From Pseudoalteromonas sp. H105 (GTDB taxonomy: Bacteria; Pseudomonadota; Gammaproteobacteria; Enterobacterales; Alteromonadaceae): a DNA stretch of 64,000 nt. Numbering within the stretch: position 1 is the stretch's first letter; every line of letters begins with the position of its first letter. A model generated the notes under the pieces. The model was not told the origin of the DNA and did not search any database. It saw only the letters and a list, made by a program, of their open reading frames with translations. This document shows positions 9,195 to 20,281 of this stretch, one piece after another. The stretch lies in assembly GCF_001469215.1 (NCBI RefSeq), contig NZ_LOFH01000009.1:124001-188000 (forward strand), given 5' to 3'. Both the position numbers and the translations under genes were made by a program.

Positions 9195-11150
9195 ATGTTG
9201 GCTAAACTAAAACTTAATACACAACTTAACTTTGCATTCGGTGCTATGATATTGCTACTCGGTGTAGTCAGCATCGTTGCATTATTCGCCCTTAACTCGG
9301 GCTACAAAAATTTTGTAGAATACAGAACTAATGCCCGCGATAGTAATCTATCGGCACTCATTCAATCAAATGTACTTACTCTTCGGCTCGAAGCTCTCAA
9401 ATATCTTAAAGATCAAAATGTAAGCAATATTAACGAATTCAATAATCGTCATTCATTATTAACAGATTTAGTCGAGACGGGTAAAAAGCAATTTACAGAT
9501 CCTGCTAAATTAACGGCAATTAATAAAATATCTGACGAGATAGAATTATATAAAACGGGTTTCGACAAACTTGTAAACCTAGTTAACAAGCGAAATAATA
9601 TTGTGGGATCAGTGCTAGATGAGAATGGCGTCGATATGCGAAAGGCCGTTACTCAACTCATCCAGATTAGTCAGCAACAAGCAAACTTCGACAGCTTATT
9701 AAAGGCATCACAATTACAAGAATCGTTATTGTTAGGGCGCCTCTATGTTAGTAAATATTTAATTAATAATACGCAAGCTGAGTTTGAGCGTTCAATTGAA
9801 GAATTTGACGTAGTGAGTAAGCGGGTTAAAGAATTAGCGTTATTTACCAATAGCCCACAAGAAACAGCATTAGTGAATGAGTTTATAAACCGTACTGCTA
9901 AGTATGTTGATGGTATCGACCAGATCCATAAAACGATTGACGAACGCAATCTGATCATCACAGGTACCCTTGATAAAATTGGGCCAAAAGTAGCCGCGGA
10001 AATAGAAGAGATAAAATTAAATAGCCAACAACGCCAAGATCAAATAGGGCCTTCAATTCAATCGAGTAACCGAAATGCGATTAATACCATCATCATTTTT
10101 TCTATTATTGTTATCGTTTTAGGTATTGTGTTAAGTATTTTTATTAGTCGCTTAATTAAAAACCCGATTGGTGGAGAGCCATTGGAGATTGCTAAGATAG
10201 TACAAGCAATATCTGAAGGGGATTTGCGCCACCAATTTGACAATACAGGAAAAGAAACAGGTATTTACCTAGCAATGAAAGAAATGACTTTGAAGCTTAA
10301 TCAGATGTTATCTCAAATAAGGGAGTCAACCACTCAGGTATCAGAGACTTCATTGAGCTTAACGTCAATTACCGCAGAGTCAAAAACGGGTGCTGAGCAA
10401 CAATCTGTTCAGTTAACGCAAACTGCTACCGCGATGGATCAGATGTCTGCAACTGTAAACGAGATCACGCAAAGCGCGCAAATGGCGGCGGATGCGGCCT
10501 CAAACGCTGATAATGAAGTGTTAAATGGTTCACAGGTTGTGTCGCAAACCCATATTGCCATGGGTGAACTTGTTGAAACTATGATGAATGTTAGTCAAAC
10601 CATTGCTAACTTAGAGGCTGAAACTGAGTCTGTAGGTTCAATACTCGATGTGATCAGAGGCATTGCAGATCAAACTAATCTACTTGCTTTAAATGCAGCA
10701 ATTGAGGCTGCCCGTGCTGGTGAACAGGGGCGTGGGTTTGCGGTTGTTGCAGATGAAGTGCGATCTTTAGCAAGCCGCACGCAACAAAGCACTGAAGAAA
10801 TTCAAGTGATGATTTCAAATCTTCAAAACGAAGCGAAGAAGTCTGTTGAATCCATGAAGTCGAGTATGACGAGTGTTGAACAAACTGCCGAGAAAACAGA
10901 GCAAACAGGTGAGGCATTAGACCAGATATCTCAATCAGTGGGGACAATTAAAGACATGAATGTACAAATAGCCAGTGCTTCTGAAGAACAAAATGTTGTG
11001 AGTCAGCAAATTAGTGAAAGTGTACAACACGTCAATGAAAAAGCACATGAGACAATGGCTGGAGCAGAGCAAGCTGCAAATATTGCAAACTCTTTATCGC
11101 AAACGGCTAATGAGCTAGATCAGATAGTTAAACAATTTAGAGTGGTTTAA
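9195..11150 (+). CDS. Methyl-accepting chemotaxis protein
   Basis: A 651-residue chemoreceptor. The first transmembrane helix is at about 15-36, followed by an all-helical periplasmic domain of roughly 255 residues, long enough for a helical bimodular-type sensor. The second helix is at about 295-322, followed by a HAMP domain at about 320-375. The cytoplasmic four-helix signalling domain has its conserved tip at about 489-523 ([35 protein letters not shown]), which binds CheA and CheW. No C-terminal CheR-binding pentapeptide is visible; the protein ends VKQFRVV. The ATG is preceded by AAGAGAGA. The ligand cannot be predicted from the sequence, and no other chemotaxis genes are nearby. Confidence 0.93.
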   Translation: MLAKLKLNTQLNFAFGAMILLLGVVSIVALFALNSGYKNFVEYRTNARDSNLSALIQSNVLTLRLEALKYLKDQNVSNINEFNNRHSLLTDLVETGKKQFTDPAKLTAINKISDEIELYKTGFDKLVNLVNKRNNIVGSVLDENGVDMRKAVTQLIQISQQQANFDSLLKASQLQESLLLGRLYVSKYLINNTQAEFERSIEEFDVVSKRVKELALFTNSPQETALVNEFINRTAKYVDGIDQIHKTIDERNLIITGTLDKIGPKVAAEIEEIKLNSQQRQDQIGPSIQSSNRNAINTIIIFSIIVIVLGIVLSIFISRLIKNPIGGEPLEIAKIVQAISEGDLRHQFDNTGKETGIYLAMKEMTLKLNQMLSQIRESTTQVSETSLSLTSITAESKTGAEQQSVQLTQTATAMDQMSATVNEITQSAQMAADAASNADNEVLNGSQVVSQTHIAMGELVETMMNVSQTIANLEAETESVGSILDVIRGIADQTNLLALNAAIEAARAGEQGRGFAVVADEVRSLASRTQQSTEEIQVMISNLQNEAKKSVESMKSSMTSVEQTAEKTEQTGEALDQISQSVGTIKDMNVQIASASEEQNVVSQQISESVQHVNEKAHETMAGAEQAANIANSLSQTANELDQIVKQFRVV

Positions 11151-11168
11151 ACGATTTAACAATAAAAG

Positions 11169-11206
11169 AGCCGGAAGCATTAACGTTACTTGAATGTCCG
11201 GCTTTC
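11169..11206. terminator. Possible terminator between convergent genes
   Basis: AGCCGGA (11169-11175) pairs with TCCGGCT (11197-11203) across a 21-base loop, followed by TTCTC. It lies between the chemoreceptor gene and the convergent RND adaptor gene. The T-run is short, so this is a moderate call. Confidence 0.5.
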
Positions 11207-11222
11207 TCATTAATAATATGGG

Positions 11223-12308
11223 CTATTGTACTTCTACTTCTTGGTTTGTTTGAAGCCTCTCAGCGCCTCGAATAGCTATTCTATCACCTGCAATAAGGCT
11301 CCCTGCTTCAACGGGGGTGACAGCAATAAGTTGGCCTTTACCTTCACCTACGATGACAGGTATCTGCAACGCTTTGCTTTGTGAGTCAATTTTAACGATG
11401 TGTGTTCCTTGTTTGCGAATGATGATTGCATCACGGTTTACTAATAACATCGCATGTTTACTGATTAACGGTACCGCCACGTCAACTAATTGCCCAATCG
11501 CCCACGCATGTTCGTTGCTAGTATTTAGCATTGCGCGTATCTCAACCGTCTGTGAGCGTGGATCCGTAGATGGGATTACTGCATTGATTATTGCAGATGA
11601 GTTTTGAAGTTGCGATAAATCGCCTGCTTTTATCGGTAGCTTGATACCTACCTTTAGGTACTTTAAGTATTTTACTGGTACGTAAAGCCTGACCTCCAAA
11701 TGATTTATATCTAACAAAGTCAGTAATTCATCGGCCCGATTTATTTCCCTGCCGGCGCGTTTAAACCGCTCACTGACAATGCCAGCAAAAGGGGCGCGGA
11801 TAGTTGCTCGCTCAAGTTTATCGTCAATAACTTTGAGCTCTAGTTGTGCAAGGGCAATGTCAGAGCGTGCTAGGTCATGTTTATTTTGGACCTGATCAAC
11901 TTGACTTATTGCGGCACTACTCGATTTTGCTAATTCTTTGAGTCGTGTGAGTTCTTGCTGATAAAGACGTAAATTGATTTTGGCACGGTTAAGCATTTCT
12001 TGTTGACGAACTCTATCTAATTCAAGAGGAAGCGTATCCATACGAACTAGAATATCGCCTTTGTTAATACTCGCACCAGGTTCAGCTACAAACAAAAGCC
12101 GTCCGCTGATACCTGCTGTAAGTGTCACATCGTCTTTACCATAAAGTGTGCCATTGACTTCAATTTCACTCGTAAGGGGGGCTTTGGTAACGCTATCTAC
12201 ACTAACTGGAACAACCGCGATGGCATTGGTTATCACAAAGCAACAACCTAGGCTAAAGAGGAAGATGGCTGTTTTTAAATTATACATTAATTTACTCTCG
12301 ATATTCAT
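11223..12308 (-). CDS. RND efflux periplasmic adaptor (membrane fusion protein)
   Basis: A 361-residue protein with an N-terminal signal peptide or membrane anchor (hydrophobic FLFSLGCCFVITNAIA). The lipoyl/barrel-sandwich half-motifs are GISGRLLFVAEPGASINKGDILVRMD and ATIRAPFAGIVSERFKRAGREI, flanking a helical hairpin, then beta-barrel and membrane-proximal domains: the HlyD/AcrA architecture. It bridges the inner-membrane RND pump to an outer-membrane channel; no TolC-like gene is present here. The start shown overlaps the pump gene by 4 bases (ATGA). An ATG seven codons further in (12287), preceded by GAGAG, is an alternative. In both cases the pump is upstream in the same operon. Confidence 0.88.
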   Translation of the reverse strand: MNIESKLMYNLKTAIFLFSLGCCFVITNAIAVVPVSVDSVTKAPLTSEIEVNGTLYGKDDVTLTAGISGRLLFVAEPGASINKGDILVRMDTLPLELDRVRQQEMLNRAKINLRLYQQELTRLKELAKSSSAAISQVDQVQNKHDLARSDIALAQLELKVIDDKLERATIRAPFAGIVSERFKRAGREINRADELLTLLDINHLEVRLYVPVKYLKYLKVGIKLPIKAGDLSQLQNSSAIINAVIPSTDPRSQTVEIRAMLNTSNEHAWAIGQLVDVAVPLISKHAMLLVNRDAIIIRKQGTHIVKIDSQSKALQIPVIVGEGKGQLIAVTPVEAGSLIAGDRIAIRGAERLQTNQEVEVQ

Positions 12309-15300
12309 TGATTAGTCTCTAAGCTTTGTGAAACATTTTTTGCTGATTTTTCCATTTTGGGAGGAGTCCGTTTACCGCCAAGTTGCAATAAACTCGGCAT
12401 TAAAATGAGTGTGAACAGGGCACTAATTGCCATTCCACCGACAATAACGGTTGCGAGACCCCTGTAAATTTCTGATCCAACACCGGGCATAAGCATTAAT
12501 GGTAACATTCCAAATAGACTCGTTAAGGTGCTCAAGTAGACAGGCCGTGAGCGAAGTAGCACGGCTTGTTTTACTGCTGCTTCACGATTAAGCCCTTTAG
12601 CCATTGCTACACGGGTTTGATCAACTAATAAAATTGCATTATTGACCACCAAACCTAGTAAAATAATAAACCCTATCATGGTGAGTAAATCGAGTGATTG
12701 AAACGTAAATAAGTTAAGCAAAAACAGCGCGAGTACACCGCCGGCGATAGCAAGAGGCATAACAAGCAGCACTAAAGCGCTGTCTTTTGCTGATTTAAAT
12801 AGCGCCGTCATAAGCAAGAATAATATAAATAATGCAAGCACAAAATTGAGAGACATTTCAGTCATTGCTGAATTCATTTTTTGTGCATTACCCGCCAATA
12901 TCGCCCCAGCGTTACTCGGTAAACTCGCTCTGACTTTCGGCATTACTTGCTCGGTTAAAATTGCTTGCGCTTGCTGCAGACTCATGTTCGCAGGAGGCGT
13001 AACCACAACACTCACAGTACGGCGACCATTAACACGGCGTAATTGTGTTGGCCCTACCGTGCGCTCTACATTTGCCAGTTCACCTAAGGTTTGAATTCCC
13101 GATTGGGGGGTTACAATGGGTAGTGCTTTGAGCTGTTCTGGAGTTTGCCATGGTACACCGCGCAAGATAACATTCATTCGCTCATTACCGTCAAAGTACT
13201 CATTAATAAATAATCCCCCCGTATAAGCTTGAACAGCTTGCGATACATCGCGACGCGTTAATCCTGCTTGTGTGATACGACGGTCATTGGGGGTTAGCCT
13301 AAGCTCAGGTTCAGCCATGTCTAGGCGAGGTTGTGGTTGCGCGGTTGCTTCAGGGAGTGCTGCTTTTACAGCCTGCAGTGCTACGTTAGCACCGGCCACT
13401 AAGTCGTCCATGTTTGGTCCAGTTAAATCAATATTTATTGCACGACCATCACCGCCATTAGCAACTTGAATCATTGAACCTCTGAAAAAGAACACTTGTG
13501 TATCTGGTAAGTCTATAAATATTTCTTCACGTGCAACTTTCATTAGCTCTTCAACTCGTTGCGGATCAGCAGAATAAATAAAGCCTCCCGCATTTGAGCC
13601 AAATGCGTAAAAGTTAAAATCTTTGATCCCCGGTTCTTTCTCACCGTTGTAATAAGGCATTAAACGCTTTTTGACTCGCATCAACAGTTCTTCTTCCATA
13701 AATTGCACATTTCCGCCCGGTGGTGTGGCCAAGTTAAAAAAGAAGCCATCTGTCGGCGCGCGTGGCATAAAATCTGTTTTGGGTAACATAGTGAGCGTAG
13801 TCAGTACTGACCCTCCAAGCAAGAGTCCAATCCACGTTAGCTGTTTAACGCGGTTGTTAGTGAGTTTCATAATGAATGAACTCAGTTTTTGCCAATAAAG
13901 GTGATAAGGGTCCGATTTAAGTTTTGTGTCAGGCCATAAATGATTGGCTAATGGGATCAGCGTAATCGCGCATATCATGGAAGTGATAACAGCAATAGAT
14001 AGCGTTAATGCCAAGTCTGAAAACAGCTGCCCTTCAATACCGGCCATGAACAAAATAGGTAAAAATATTGCCACACTCGTGGTAGTTGAAGCAAACAAAG
14101 CGCCTGTTACTTGCGCGGCGCCTTTTAAAGCGGCTTTTTTATTGTCTAAGCCTTCAGAACGCAGTCTGGCTATGTTTTCTTGCACTATGATTGCAGCATC
14201 TAATACTAAGCCTACTGCAAAGGCTAAGCCTGCTAATGAGATAACGTTTAAACTGCGGCCAAAAATATGTAATGCTAAAAATGCGACCATTAACGAAATT
14301 GGAATTGTCGCTGCAATGATAAAAGTCGCTTTTAGTCCTCTAAAAAATAGCCATAAAATAAGGCAAGATAATACAACGCCAAGCCCTAGGTTACCTTTGA
14401 CTAACGAAAGCGCGTTACGTATATGCACAGATGCATCAAAACTAAGTTCGATGGATAAGCCATTGTCTGCAAGTGGGCCTTGGTTTAGCTCTTTGATTGC
14501 TACATTAATATCATCCAATAACGCCACTGTGTTAGCATTATTAGCCCGTGAAATGCGTATATAATAGGCCGGCTTACCATTACGGCCGCTCATGCCTAAT
14601 CTATCTGAATAAGTACGCTCTACACTGGCTATATCACCTAAATAAATCGGGCGGTTATTTGAGTAGCCAACTCGCATTTGCGCCATACTCGCTAAGTCGT
14701 ATTGGCCGGTAAATCTTACTGTATATTGGCGTCTTCCAACATTTGCTAAGCCACCTGAGGTATCGCGAGAGCTAGCAAGTACATTGCTAATTTGATTTAA
14801 GCTAATGCCTAATGCAGCCGCTTTGTGGGGGTCGAATGTAATTCTTAACTCTTTCGGTCGTTCACTGGCTAAGTCAACACGCGCAACACCGGGTATACGT
14901 GCTAAGCGGGGCTCAATAAACTCATCAATTTGCTTTTGAAATTGCGCCATATCAAAGTCTAAATTATCCGACTGATAATTTTTAGGTGTCACCAATAATG
15001 TCGCAGCAGCTTCACCATTATTTCCGCCAGCAAACACGACAGGGTCAAACGCATCGAGTGGCAGTGGCGGTGCTTGATTCAAACTTGTTAATACATCGAG
15101 CATTGCTTGCTGCATATTTTGCCCAACAGCAAAAGTCAGTGTGATAGATCCATTTCCGCGGTTAATATTGGTATTGACTTCGAGCGCACCAGGCGTGTTC
15201 TTAACGGCGTTTTCTATTGGCTCAATGATGACCGATTCAATTTCTTCAGGAGCGGCTTGCCGCCAGCCAGAAAAAATGGTGATTTGGGGTTGTTCGATGT

Positions 15301-15415
15301 CTGGGGTTAATTGAATTGGCAGTTTAAAAATACTTAAAAGGCCAAATAAAATAATTAACACCAAGATGACTATAACGCTCGCGGGATTTTTTAACGAGCT
15401 TCTCGTCAAATTCAT
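12305..15415 (-). CDS. RND-family efflux pump, inner-membrane permease
   Basis: A protein of about 1036 residues with the AcrB/MexB layout: one N-terminal helix (NPASVIVILVLIILFGLLSIF), a large periplasmic porter domain, transmembrane helices 2-6, a second periplasmic domain, and helices 8-12. GLAFAVGLVLDAAIIVQENI in helix 4 holds the proton-relay Asp, and TMIGFIILLGLVVNNAILLVDQ is the helix 10 counterpart. The frame is open from an ATG at 15445. The ATG at 15415 is preferred because it has GGAA upstream and gives the usual N terminus MNLTRSSLKNPASV. Substrates are unknown. The gene order, pump before adaptor, is less common than adaptor first. Confidence 0.88.
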   Translation of the reverse strand: MNLTRSSLKNPASVIVILVLIILFGLLSIFKLPIQLTPDIEQPQITIFSGWRQAAPEEIESVIIEPIENAVKNTPGALEVNTNINRGNGSITLTFAVGQNMQQAMLDVLTSLNQAPPLPLDAFDPVVFAGGNNGEAAATLLVTPKNYQSDNLDFDMAQFQKQIDEFIEPRLARIPGVARVDLASERPKELRITFDPHKAAALGISLNQISNVLASSRDTSGGLANVGRRQYTVRFTGQYDLASMAQMRVGYSNNRPIYLGDIASVERTYSDRLGMSGRNGKPAYYIRISRANNANTVALLDDINVAIKELNQGPLADNGLSIELSFDASVHIRNALSLVKGNLGLGVVLSCLILWLFFRGLKATFIIAATIPISLMVAFLALHIFGRSLNVISLAGLAFAVGLVLDAAIIVQENIARLRSEGLDNKKAALKGAAQVTGALFASTTTSVAIFLPILFMAGIEGQLFSDLALTLSIAVITSMICAITLIPLANHLWPDTKLKSDPYHLYWQKLSSFIMKLTNNRVKQLTWIGLLLGGSVLTTLTMLPKTDFMPRAPTDGFFFNLATPPGGNVQFMEEELLMRVKKRLMPYYNGEKEPGIKDFNFYAFGSNAGGFIYSADPQRVEELMKVAREEIFIDLPDTQVFFFRGSMIQVANGGDGRAINIDLTGPNMDDLVAGANVALQAVKAALPEATAQPQPRLDMAEPELRLTPNDRRITQAGLTRRDVSQAVQAYTGGLFINEYFDGNERMNVILRGVPWQTPEQLKALPIVTPQSGIQTLGELANVERTVGPTQLRRVNGRRTVSVVVTPPANMSLQQAQAILTEQVMPKVRASLPSNAGAILAGNAQKMNSAMTEMSLNFVLALFILFLLMTALFKSAKDSALVLLVMPLAIAGGVLALFLLNLFTFQSLDLLTMIGFIILLGLVVNNAILLVDQTRVAMAKGLNREAAVKQAVLLRSRPVYLSTLTSLFGMLPLMLMPGVGSEIYRGLATVIVGGMAISALFTLILMPSLLQLGGKRTPPKMEKSAKNVSQSLETNQ

Positions 15416-15648
15416 TGTGGCTATTCCAATATTGCTTTGCTGCATTGTAGTGTCCGCTAAAAAAAATACCAGCCACGTAAATAAAGTATGTTACAAAGAG
15501 AGCGATAGGCGGCATAAAATCAGCGTTGAAATGTGTTTTCGTAATACTCTGTAACAATTTAACTAAAATAGGTTATACCTGAACCGCTAAATGAGTTGTT
15601 GCCGGATCATCGTTTTATCTGCAAACCAAGCTTAAGGAAGAAACTGCA

Positions 15649-16677
15649 ATGGTAAAAAGTGAATTAATTAATCATCACGGGCAAGCCGAATTTGGTGTTT
15701 TCTCTGATGGGGTTGAGCGCATAAACTACCTGGATTTTGATTTACGCAATGCGATGGGCAAGCCTAAAAGTTTTTTTGCAAAAAAATTGAAGTTTAACCA
15801 GTTTCAATTTATTAGTTTTACCAGTGAACAGTTAATGATTGGGCTTGCAATTGTTGATTTAAAAATTGCAAGTAACTGCTTTATTTACCTTTACGATCCT
15901 AAAAGCCATCACTTTGAAGAGTTTAGTTTTACTAATTTATTTGGCATAAAAACGCAAATAGACCCAAGCCCTAAAAACGGTAATGCATATTTTGAGAAAG
16001 GCGGAAATAGAATTGAAATCAATGTTATTGCTAGCACAAAAAAGCGAGTAGTACGCGTTAACTTAAAAAGTGGCCTTCAAATACACGCAGAGATAAATGA
16101 ATCTGCAGTTTACCAACCACTGTCTGTTTGCACTCGTGCTGGATTTACGGGATTTCATTTTACCCAGAAAAGTGCTGCATTATTATGCTCAGGGAGTGTT
16201 GAATGGCAGGGCAAGCGCATTTTGCTTGAAGAAATAAGTGCACTGGCAAGTGTTGATTGGAGCGCAGGTTATATGCGCAGGGAAACCAGTTGGAACTGGG
16301 GTAGTTTAGCCTGTATTTTGGCAGACGGTCGCAGGTTAGGATTTAATTTAGCAGCGGGCGTAGTTGAAACGAGCTTTACAGAAAATGCTTTGTGGCTTGA
16401 TGGGGCTCTACATAAAATCGATATGGTAGACTTTCAATTTCAACGTTATTCAAATGACACATCCGATAATAAATGGCAATTACGTTCAAACGATGGGGTC
16501 ATTAATTTAACGTTTGAGCCTGCAGGTGTTCGTCAAGATAAAACCAACTTACTCGTAGTGGCCACTAATTTCACCCAACACTTTGGCCGCTTCTATGGTG
16601 AAATAAGGTTAGCGAAAGAAGTGATTACATTGAATGGCGAATGGGGTTTCACCGAAGATCATTATGCGAAATGGTAG
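15649..16677 (+). CDS. DUF2804 family protein
   Basis: A 342-residue soluble protein without a signal peptide. The stretch RRETSWNWGSLACILADGRR followed by LGFNLAAGVVETSFTENALWLDG is characteristic of the DUF2804 family, whose members are predicted to have a lipocalin/calycin-like beta fold and whose function is not established. It is preceded by AAGGAAG and divergent from the RND operon. The family call is from memory of the motif and is fairly confident; no biochemical role can be assigned. Confidence 0.75.
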   Translation: MVKSELINHHGQAEFGVFSDGVERINYLDFDLRNAMGKPKSFFAKKLKFNQFQFISFTSEQLMIGLAIVDLKIASNCFIYLYDPKSHHFEEFSFTNLFGIKTQIDPSPKNGNAYFEKGGNRIEINVIASTKKRVVRVNLKSGLQIHAEINESAVYQPLSVCTRAGFTGFHFTQKSAALLCSGSVEWQGKRILLEEISALASVDWSAGYMRRETSWNWGSLACILADGRRLGFNLAAGVVETSFTENALWLDGALHKIDMVDFQFQRYSNDTSDNKWQLRSNDGVINLTFEPAGVRQDKTNLLVVATNFTQHFGRFYGEIRLAKEVITLNGEWGFTEDHYAKW

Positions 16678-16816
16678 GTATGAGTGTTTTTAGTTGTTTG
16701 TGCATACTTCGGTAAAGTAGACCTTAGGCTTTAATTCAGTCTTATCAGGTGAACCTGCAATCGCTGGGAGTGATACAGTCAATCCCAGCAATTAAAATCA
16801 GATCAGCTTAAAGCGC

Positions 16817-17644
16817 CTATTCGTCTATTGAGCGTAGTAGGGCGTTAATACCGACTTTTTCACGGGTCTGCTGGTCAACTTTTTTCACGATAATCGCCGC
16901 ATATAAGCTGTGACTACCATCTTTAGAAGGCAGTGCACCCGGCACCACTACAGCACCCGCTGGTACGCGGCCATAATGAATCTCGCCTGTTTCACGGTCA
17001 TAGATACGCGTGCTTTGGCTGATGTAAACGCCCATTGAGATCACAGCGCCTTCTTCAACTATCACACCTTCTACAATTTCAGAACGTGCGCCAATAAAGC
17101 AGTTATCTTCAATAATTGTAGGATTGGCTTGTAACGGCTCTAAAACACCGCCTATGCCCACACCGCCTGATAGGTGAACGTTCTTACCTATTTGTGCACA
17201 TGACCCTACAGTGGCCCATGTATCAACCATGGTGCCTTCGTCAACATAGGCGCCAATGTTTACGTACGATGGCATTAATACTACGTTTTTACCAACAAAA
17301 CTGCCCTTACGTGCAACAGCATTTGGTACTACGCGCATGCCGCCTTGTTGAAATTGCTCCGGCGTGTAGTCACTAAATTTAAGCGGCACTTTATCGTAAA
17401 ACTGGTTTACACCGTCGTTCATTGGCTCGTTATCGCGAATTCGAAACGATAATAACACGGCTTTTTTCAACCATTGATGTACTACCCACTCACCACTGAT
17501 TTTTTCAGCGACACGGGCAGCCCCACTGTCAAGCAAATCAAGTGCATCAATTATTGCTTGTTTTACGTCGCTAGTGACAGTGCTTGGGCTAATCATGTCG
17601 CGGTTATCCCAGGCATTTTCGATCGTGGTTTTTAAATCAGACAT
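16817..17644 (-). CDS. dapD: 2,3,4,5-tetrahydropyridine-2,6-dicarboxylate N-succinyltransferase
   Basis: A 275-residue protein (E. coli DapD has 274). It catalyses succinyl transfer from succinyl-CoA to tetrahydrodipicolinate in the succinylase branch of lysine and meso-diaminopimelate synthesis. The left-handed beta-helix hexapeptide repeats lie in the second half ([20 protein letters not shown] and [34 protein letters not shown]). It is last in a map-glnD-dapD minus-strand cluster with 9-12-base gaps, an arrangement shared with E. coli. Confidence 0.96.
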   Translation of the reverse strand: MSDLKTTIENAWDNRDMISPSTVTSDVKQAIIDALDLLDSGAARVAEKISGEWVVHQWLKKAVLLSFRIRDNEPMNDGVNQFYDKVPLKFSDYTPEQFQQGGMRVVPNAVARKGSFVGKNVVLMPSYVNIGAYVDEGTMVDTWATVGSCAQIGKNVHLSGGVGIGGVLEPLQANPTIIEDNCFIGARSEIVEGVIVEEGAVISMGVYISQSTRIYDRETGEIHYGRVPAGAVVVPGALPSKDGSHSLYAAIIVKKVDQQTREKVGINALLRSIDE

Positions 17645-17653
17645 AAGATCCTC

Positions 17654-20269
17654 TTATTCGGTTTCTGCATTGAGTTTTTTACGCAATGCTTGATAAATTT
17701 TTTCCTGCTCTTCGTCGGTAAGGGCTTGGTATTCGTTATTCGATACCACGAAGAAATCTTCTGCTCGTTCACCCACTGTAGTGATACGGGCGGCGTGTAT
17801 ATGTAATAAATGTGCTTGAAAAACTTCGGCTATTTTGGTCAGTAACCCTGGAATGTCGACTGCTTGTATTTCGATTAAGCTACGGTCTTTTCGCGGGTGA
17901 GGGCGCAAAATAATTTTAGGTTTAATGTTAAAGTCTTTAAAGCGTTGTGAGCGATTCTTTTTAAAGCGAATCTTTTTGCGGGGATCCGCTAATGCTTGAT
18001 CAAGTCCGCGCTTTATAGATTGTGCACGACCACTAGCAATCGGCTCACCACTCACTTCTAACACAACAAAGCTGAACAGCACATAGCCGTCGCGTGTTGT
18101 AAGCACTTGAGCGTGTTGAACTTGTGCTTTTTTCGAGCCAATCACATTCACTAAGCGCGCAAAAATGGCGCCAGAGTAAGGGCTATAAATAAAAACTTGT
18201 GTCCCGCCATGCATCGCCTTATTAGAGACGATGACGCTTGGCTTTGCTAGATCTGAATTTATTAAGTGTTCGCTGTGCCATGATATTTGTTGTTCGCTAA
18301 AAGCGGTAAAATAGTTTGCTTTAAAGCGACTCCAAATTAAATCAATTTTTTCTTCGCTATACCCCAAATTAATTAAGCGTTGCTTAGCTTGACGTTTTTT
18401 ATCACGGATTTGGTCACGCTGATCCATTGGGTTTTCAAGCCCTAAACGAAGCGCTCTTTGCGTATGCAAATAAAGCTCACGTAGCAGCGTGTTTTTCCAG
18501 TCATTCCACAAGTTGTCGTTGGTTGCGCGTATATCGGCAACGGTTAAACAGTAGAGGTAATCAAGTTGGCGTTCGTTTTTTACGCGTGATGCAAATTCTT
18601 TAATGACATCAGGGTCATTAATGTCTTTGCGTTGGGCGGTGACAGACATAAGTAAGTGATTAGCTACTAGCCATGAGATAAGCTTGCCATCAGAATTTGT
18701 AAAACGATGTAACTTTGCAAACGCTATTGCATCAACAGATCCAAGTTCAGAGTGATCACCCCCTCGTCCTTTGGCAATGTCGTGGAAAATACCGGCTAAA
18801 TAAAGCAACTCAGGCTTATCCATACGCGTCACAATCTCGCAGCATATAGGAAACTCATTGCTACTGGATTTATCAAAGTATTGGTAAATATTATTAATTA
18901 ACTTATGAGTATGCTCGTCCACTGTATAAGCGTGAAATAAATCAAACTGCATTTGCCCGAATATATTACGCCATTGTGGTAAATAGGCGGCGAGCATGCC
19001 GTGTTTATGCATTAAGGTAAACGCACGGCCCATACCATTAGGGTGTTTAATAATACGTAAAAATGCTTCACGGCACGCCGCGTAATCTTGCAAGTCACCT
19101 AATAAACGACGGCGTACTTGGCGTATAGTCCGAATAGTGCTTGGATAAATATGTGTGATTGCAGGGTTATCAGCAATGTGTTCAAACAATACAAAGAGTT
19201 GGTCTCGGCGGAAAAATACTGAAGGGTTTTTAACTTTAATTTGATGACCAACACGTTCAAAGCTTTGGTCTAATTCGATAACCGGTTGTTCGCTTGTTTC
19301 TGGCAAAATACTTTGTTCAAAATAAGATAGTAACATTTGGTTAAGTTCACGAACTCGACTCATTATTCTAAATAAGCGTTTCATCATACGCTCAACAGAG
19401 GCTTTACCATCACTACCAAAACCGAGTATTTCTGCTGCAAGGGGTTGATGATCAAACAGCAGGCGATTTTCCGAGCGCTCAGCCGCAAGGTGAAGAGCAA
19501 AACGGATATTCCATAAGTTCTCTAAACACTCTGAAAGTTCCTGGTATTCCTCGTGTGTTAAATAACCATGATTGATAAGTTCTTGAAGTGTCTCAGCTCT
19601 AAAATGCTTTTTTGCTACCCAAATAATGGTTTGTAAATCGCGAAGTCCGCCTGGGTTTTCTTTAATATTGGGCTCTAAATTGTAAGCAGTACCATGACAC
19701 TTTCTATGCCGTAACTGTTGTTCTTTTACTTTGGCTAAAAAGAAATCATCAGAGCGCCAAATAGGTGTATCAAGTATATGGTTTTTTAACTTCTCATACT
19801 CAATGTGATTGCCAAATAATAATCGACTTTCAAGTAGACTGGTGGCAAACGTAACGTCTTCACGTTTTTGGTCAATTGCTTGCTCAATAGTCCGTACACT
19901 GTGACCTATTTCTAGCCCCAAATCCCATAACATAGTAACAAATTGACCGATTTTTTCACAAATTGCGTCACTGGGTTGTTCTGTGACAAGCAATAAAAAA
20001 TCAATATCTGAGTAGGGGTGGAGCTCGCCGCGACCATAACCACCGACGGCAATCAGCGCTAAGTCAGGTTCGTGAGCGAGGTCGTAGACATGAAAAAGCT
20101 TAATTAATAAGCGGTCTATAAATTCAGCGCGGGCATTGATTAAGTTACCAACGGGTTGTTTTGAAAACTCGTTTTGCAACCATTTATAAAAATAGCTAGA
20201 GCAGTCACGGTACTCGTTTAGTTGCTCAGCATCGCTGAGCAACTTTTTTACTTTATTGGGTAATGCCAC
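17654..20269 (-). CDS. glnD: Bifunctional uridylyltransferase/uridylyl-removing enzyme GlnD
   Basis: An 871-residue protein (E. coli 890). It senses glutamine and uridylylates or de-uridylylates PII proteins, setting nitrogen control. The domain order is intact: nucleotidyltransferase motif GGYGRGEL (76-83) with catalytic SDIDF (Asp88, Asp90), a GlnD helical region, an HD hydrolase domain (FHDIAKGRGGDH, His496-Asp497), and two C-terminal ACT domains (GYVLFSFVVLEVSGEPIA and RSLIEIQAVDIPGLLTKIAEVF) that bind glutamine. It lies between map and dapD as in E. coli. Confidence 0.96.
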   Translation of the reverse strand: MALPNKVKKLLSDAEQLNEYRDCSSYFYKWLQNEFSKQPVGNLINARAEFIDRLLIKLFHVYDLAHEPDLALIAVGGYGRGELHPYSDIDFLLLVTEQPSDAICEKIGQFVTMLWDLGLEIGHSVRTIEQAIDQKREDVTFATSLLESRLLFGNHIEYEKLKNHILDTPIWRSDDFFLAKVKEQQLRHRKCHGTAYNLEPNIKENPGGLRDLQTIIWVAKKHFRAETLQELINHGYLTHEEYQELSECLENLWNIRFALHLAAERSENRLLFDHQPLAAEILGFGSDGKASVERMMKRLFRIMSRVRELNQMLLSYFEQSILPETSEQPVIELDQSFERVGHQIKVKNPSVFFRRDQLFVLFEHIADNPAITHIYPSTIRTIRQVRRRLLGDLQDYAACREAFLRIIKHPNGMGRAFTLMHKHGMLAAYLPQWRNIFGQMQFDLFHAYTVDEHTHKLINNIYQYFDKSSSNEFPICCEIVTRMDKPELLYLAGIFHDIAKGRGGDHSELGSVDAIAFAKLHRFTNSDGKLISWLVANHLLMSVTAQRKDINDPDVIKEFASRVKNERQLDYLYCLTVADIRATNDNLWNDWKNTLLRELYLHTQRALRLGLENPMDQRDQIRDKKRQAKQRLINLGYSEEKIDLIWSRFKANYFTAFSEQQISWHSEHLINSDLAKPSVIVSNKAMHGGTQVFIYSPYSGAIFARLVNVIGSKKAQVQHAQVLTTRDGYVLFSFVVLEVSGEPIASGRAQSIKRGLDQALADPRKKIRFKKNRSQRFKDFNIKPKIILRPHPRKDRSLIEIQAVDIPGLLTKIAEVFQAHLLHIHAARITTVGERAEDFFVVSNNEYQALTDEEQEKIYQALRKKLNAETE

Positions 20270-20281
20270 GTGGGCCGGCTC

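Noticed and set aside
13944..14564. 206-codon plus-strand frame inside the RND pump gene
   Set aside because: Antisense shadow of a conserved pump; no similarity and no ribosome binding site.
15324..15557. 77-codon minus-strand frame at the 5' end of the RND pump
   Set aside because: Overlaps the pump gene in another frame, no family similarity and no supported start.
16759..16793. Hairpin GCTGGGA/TCCCAGC between the DUF2804 gene and dapD as a terminator
   Set aside because: Neither side has a T-run, so it does not qualify as an intrinsic terminator, although convergent genes flank it.
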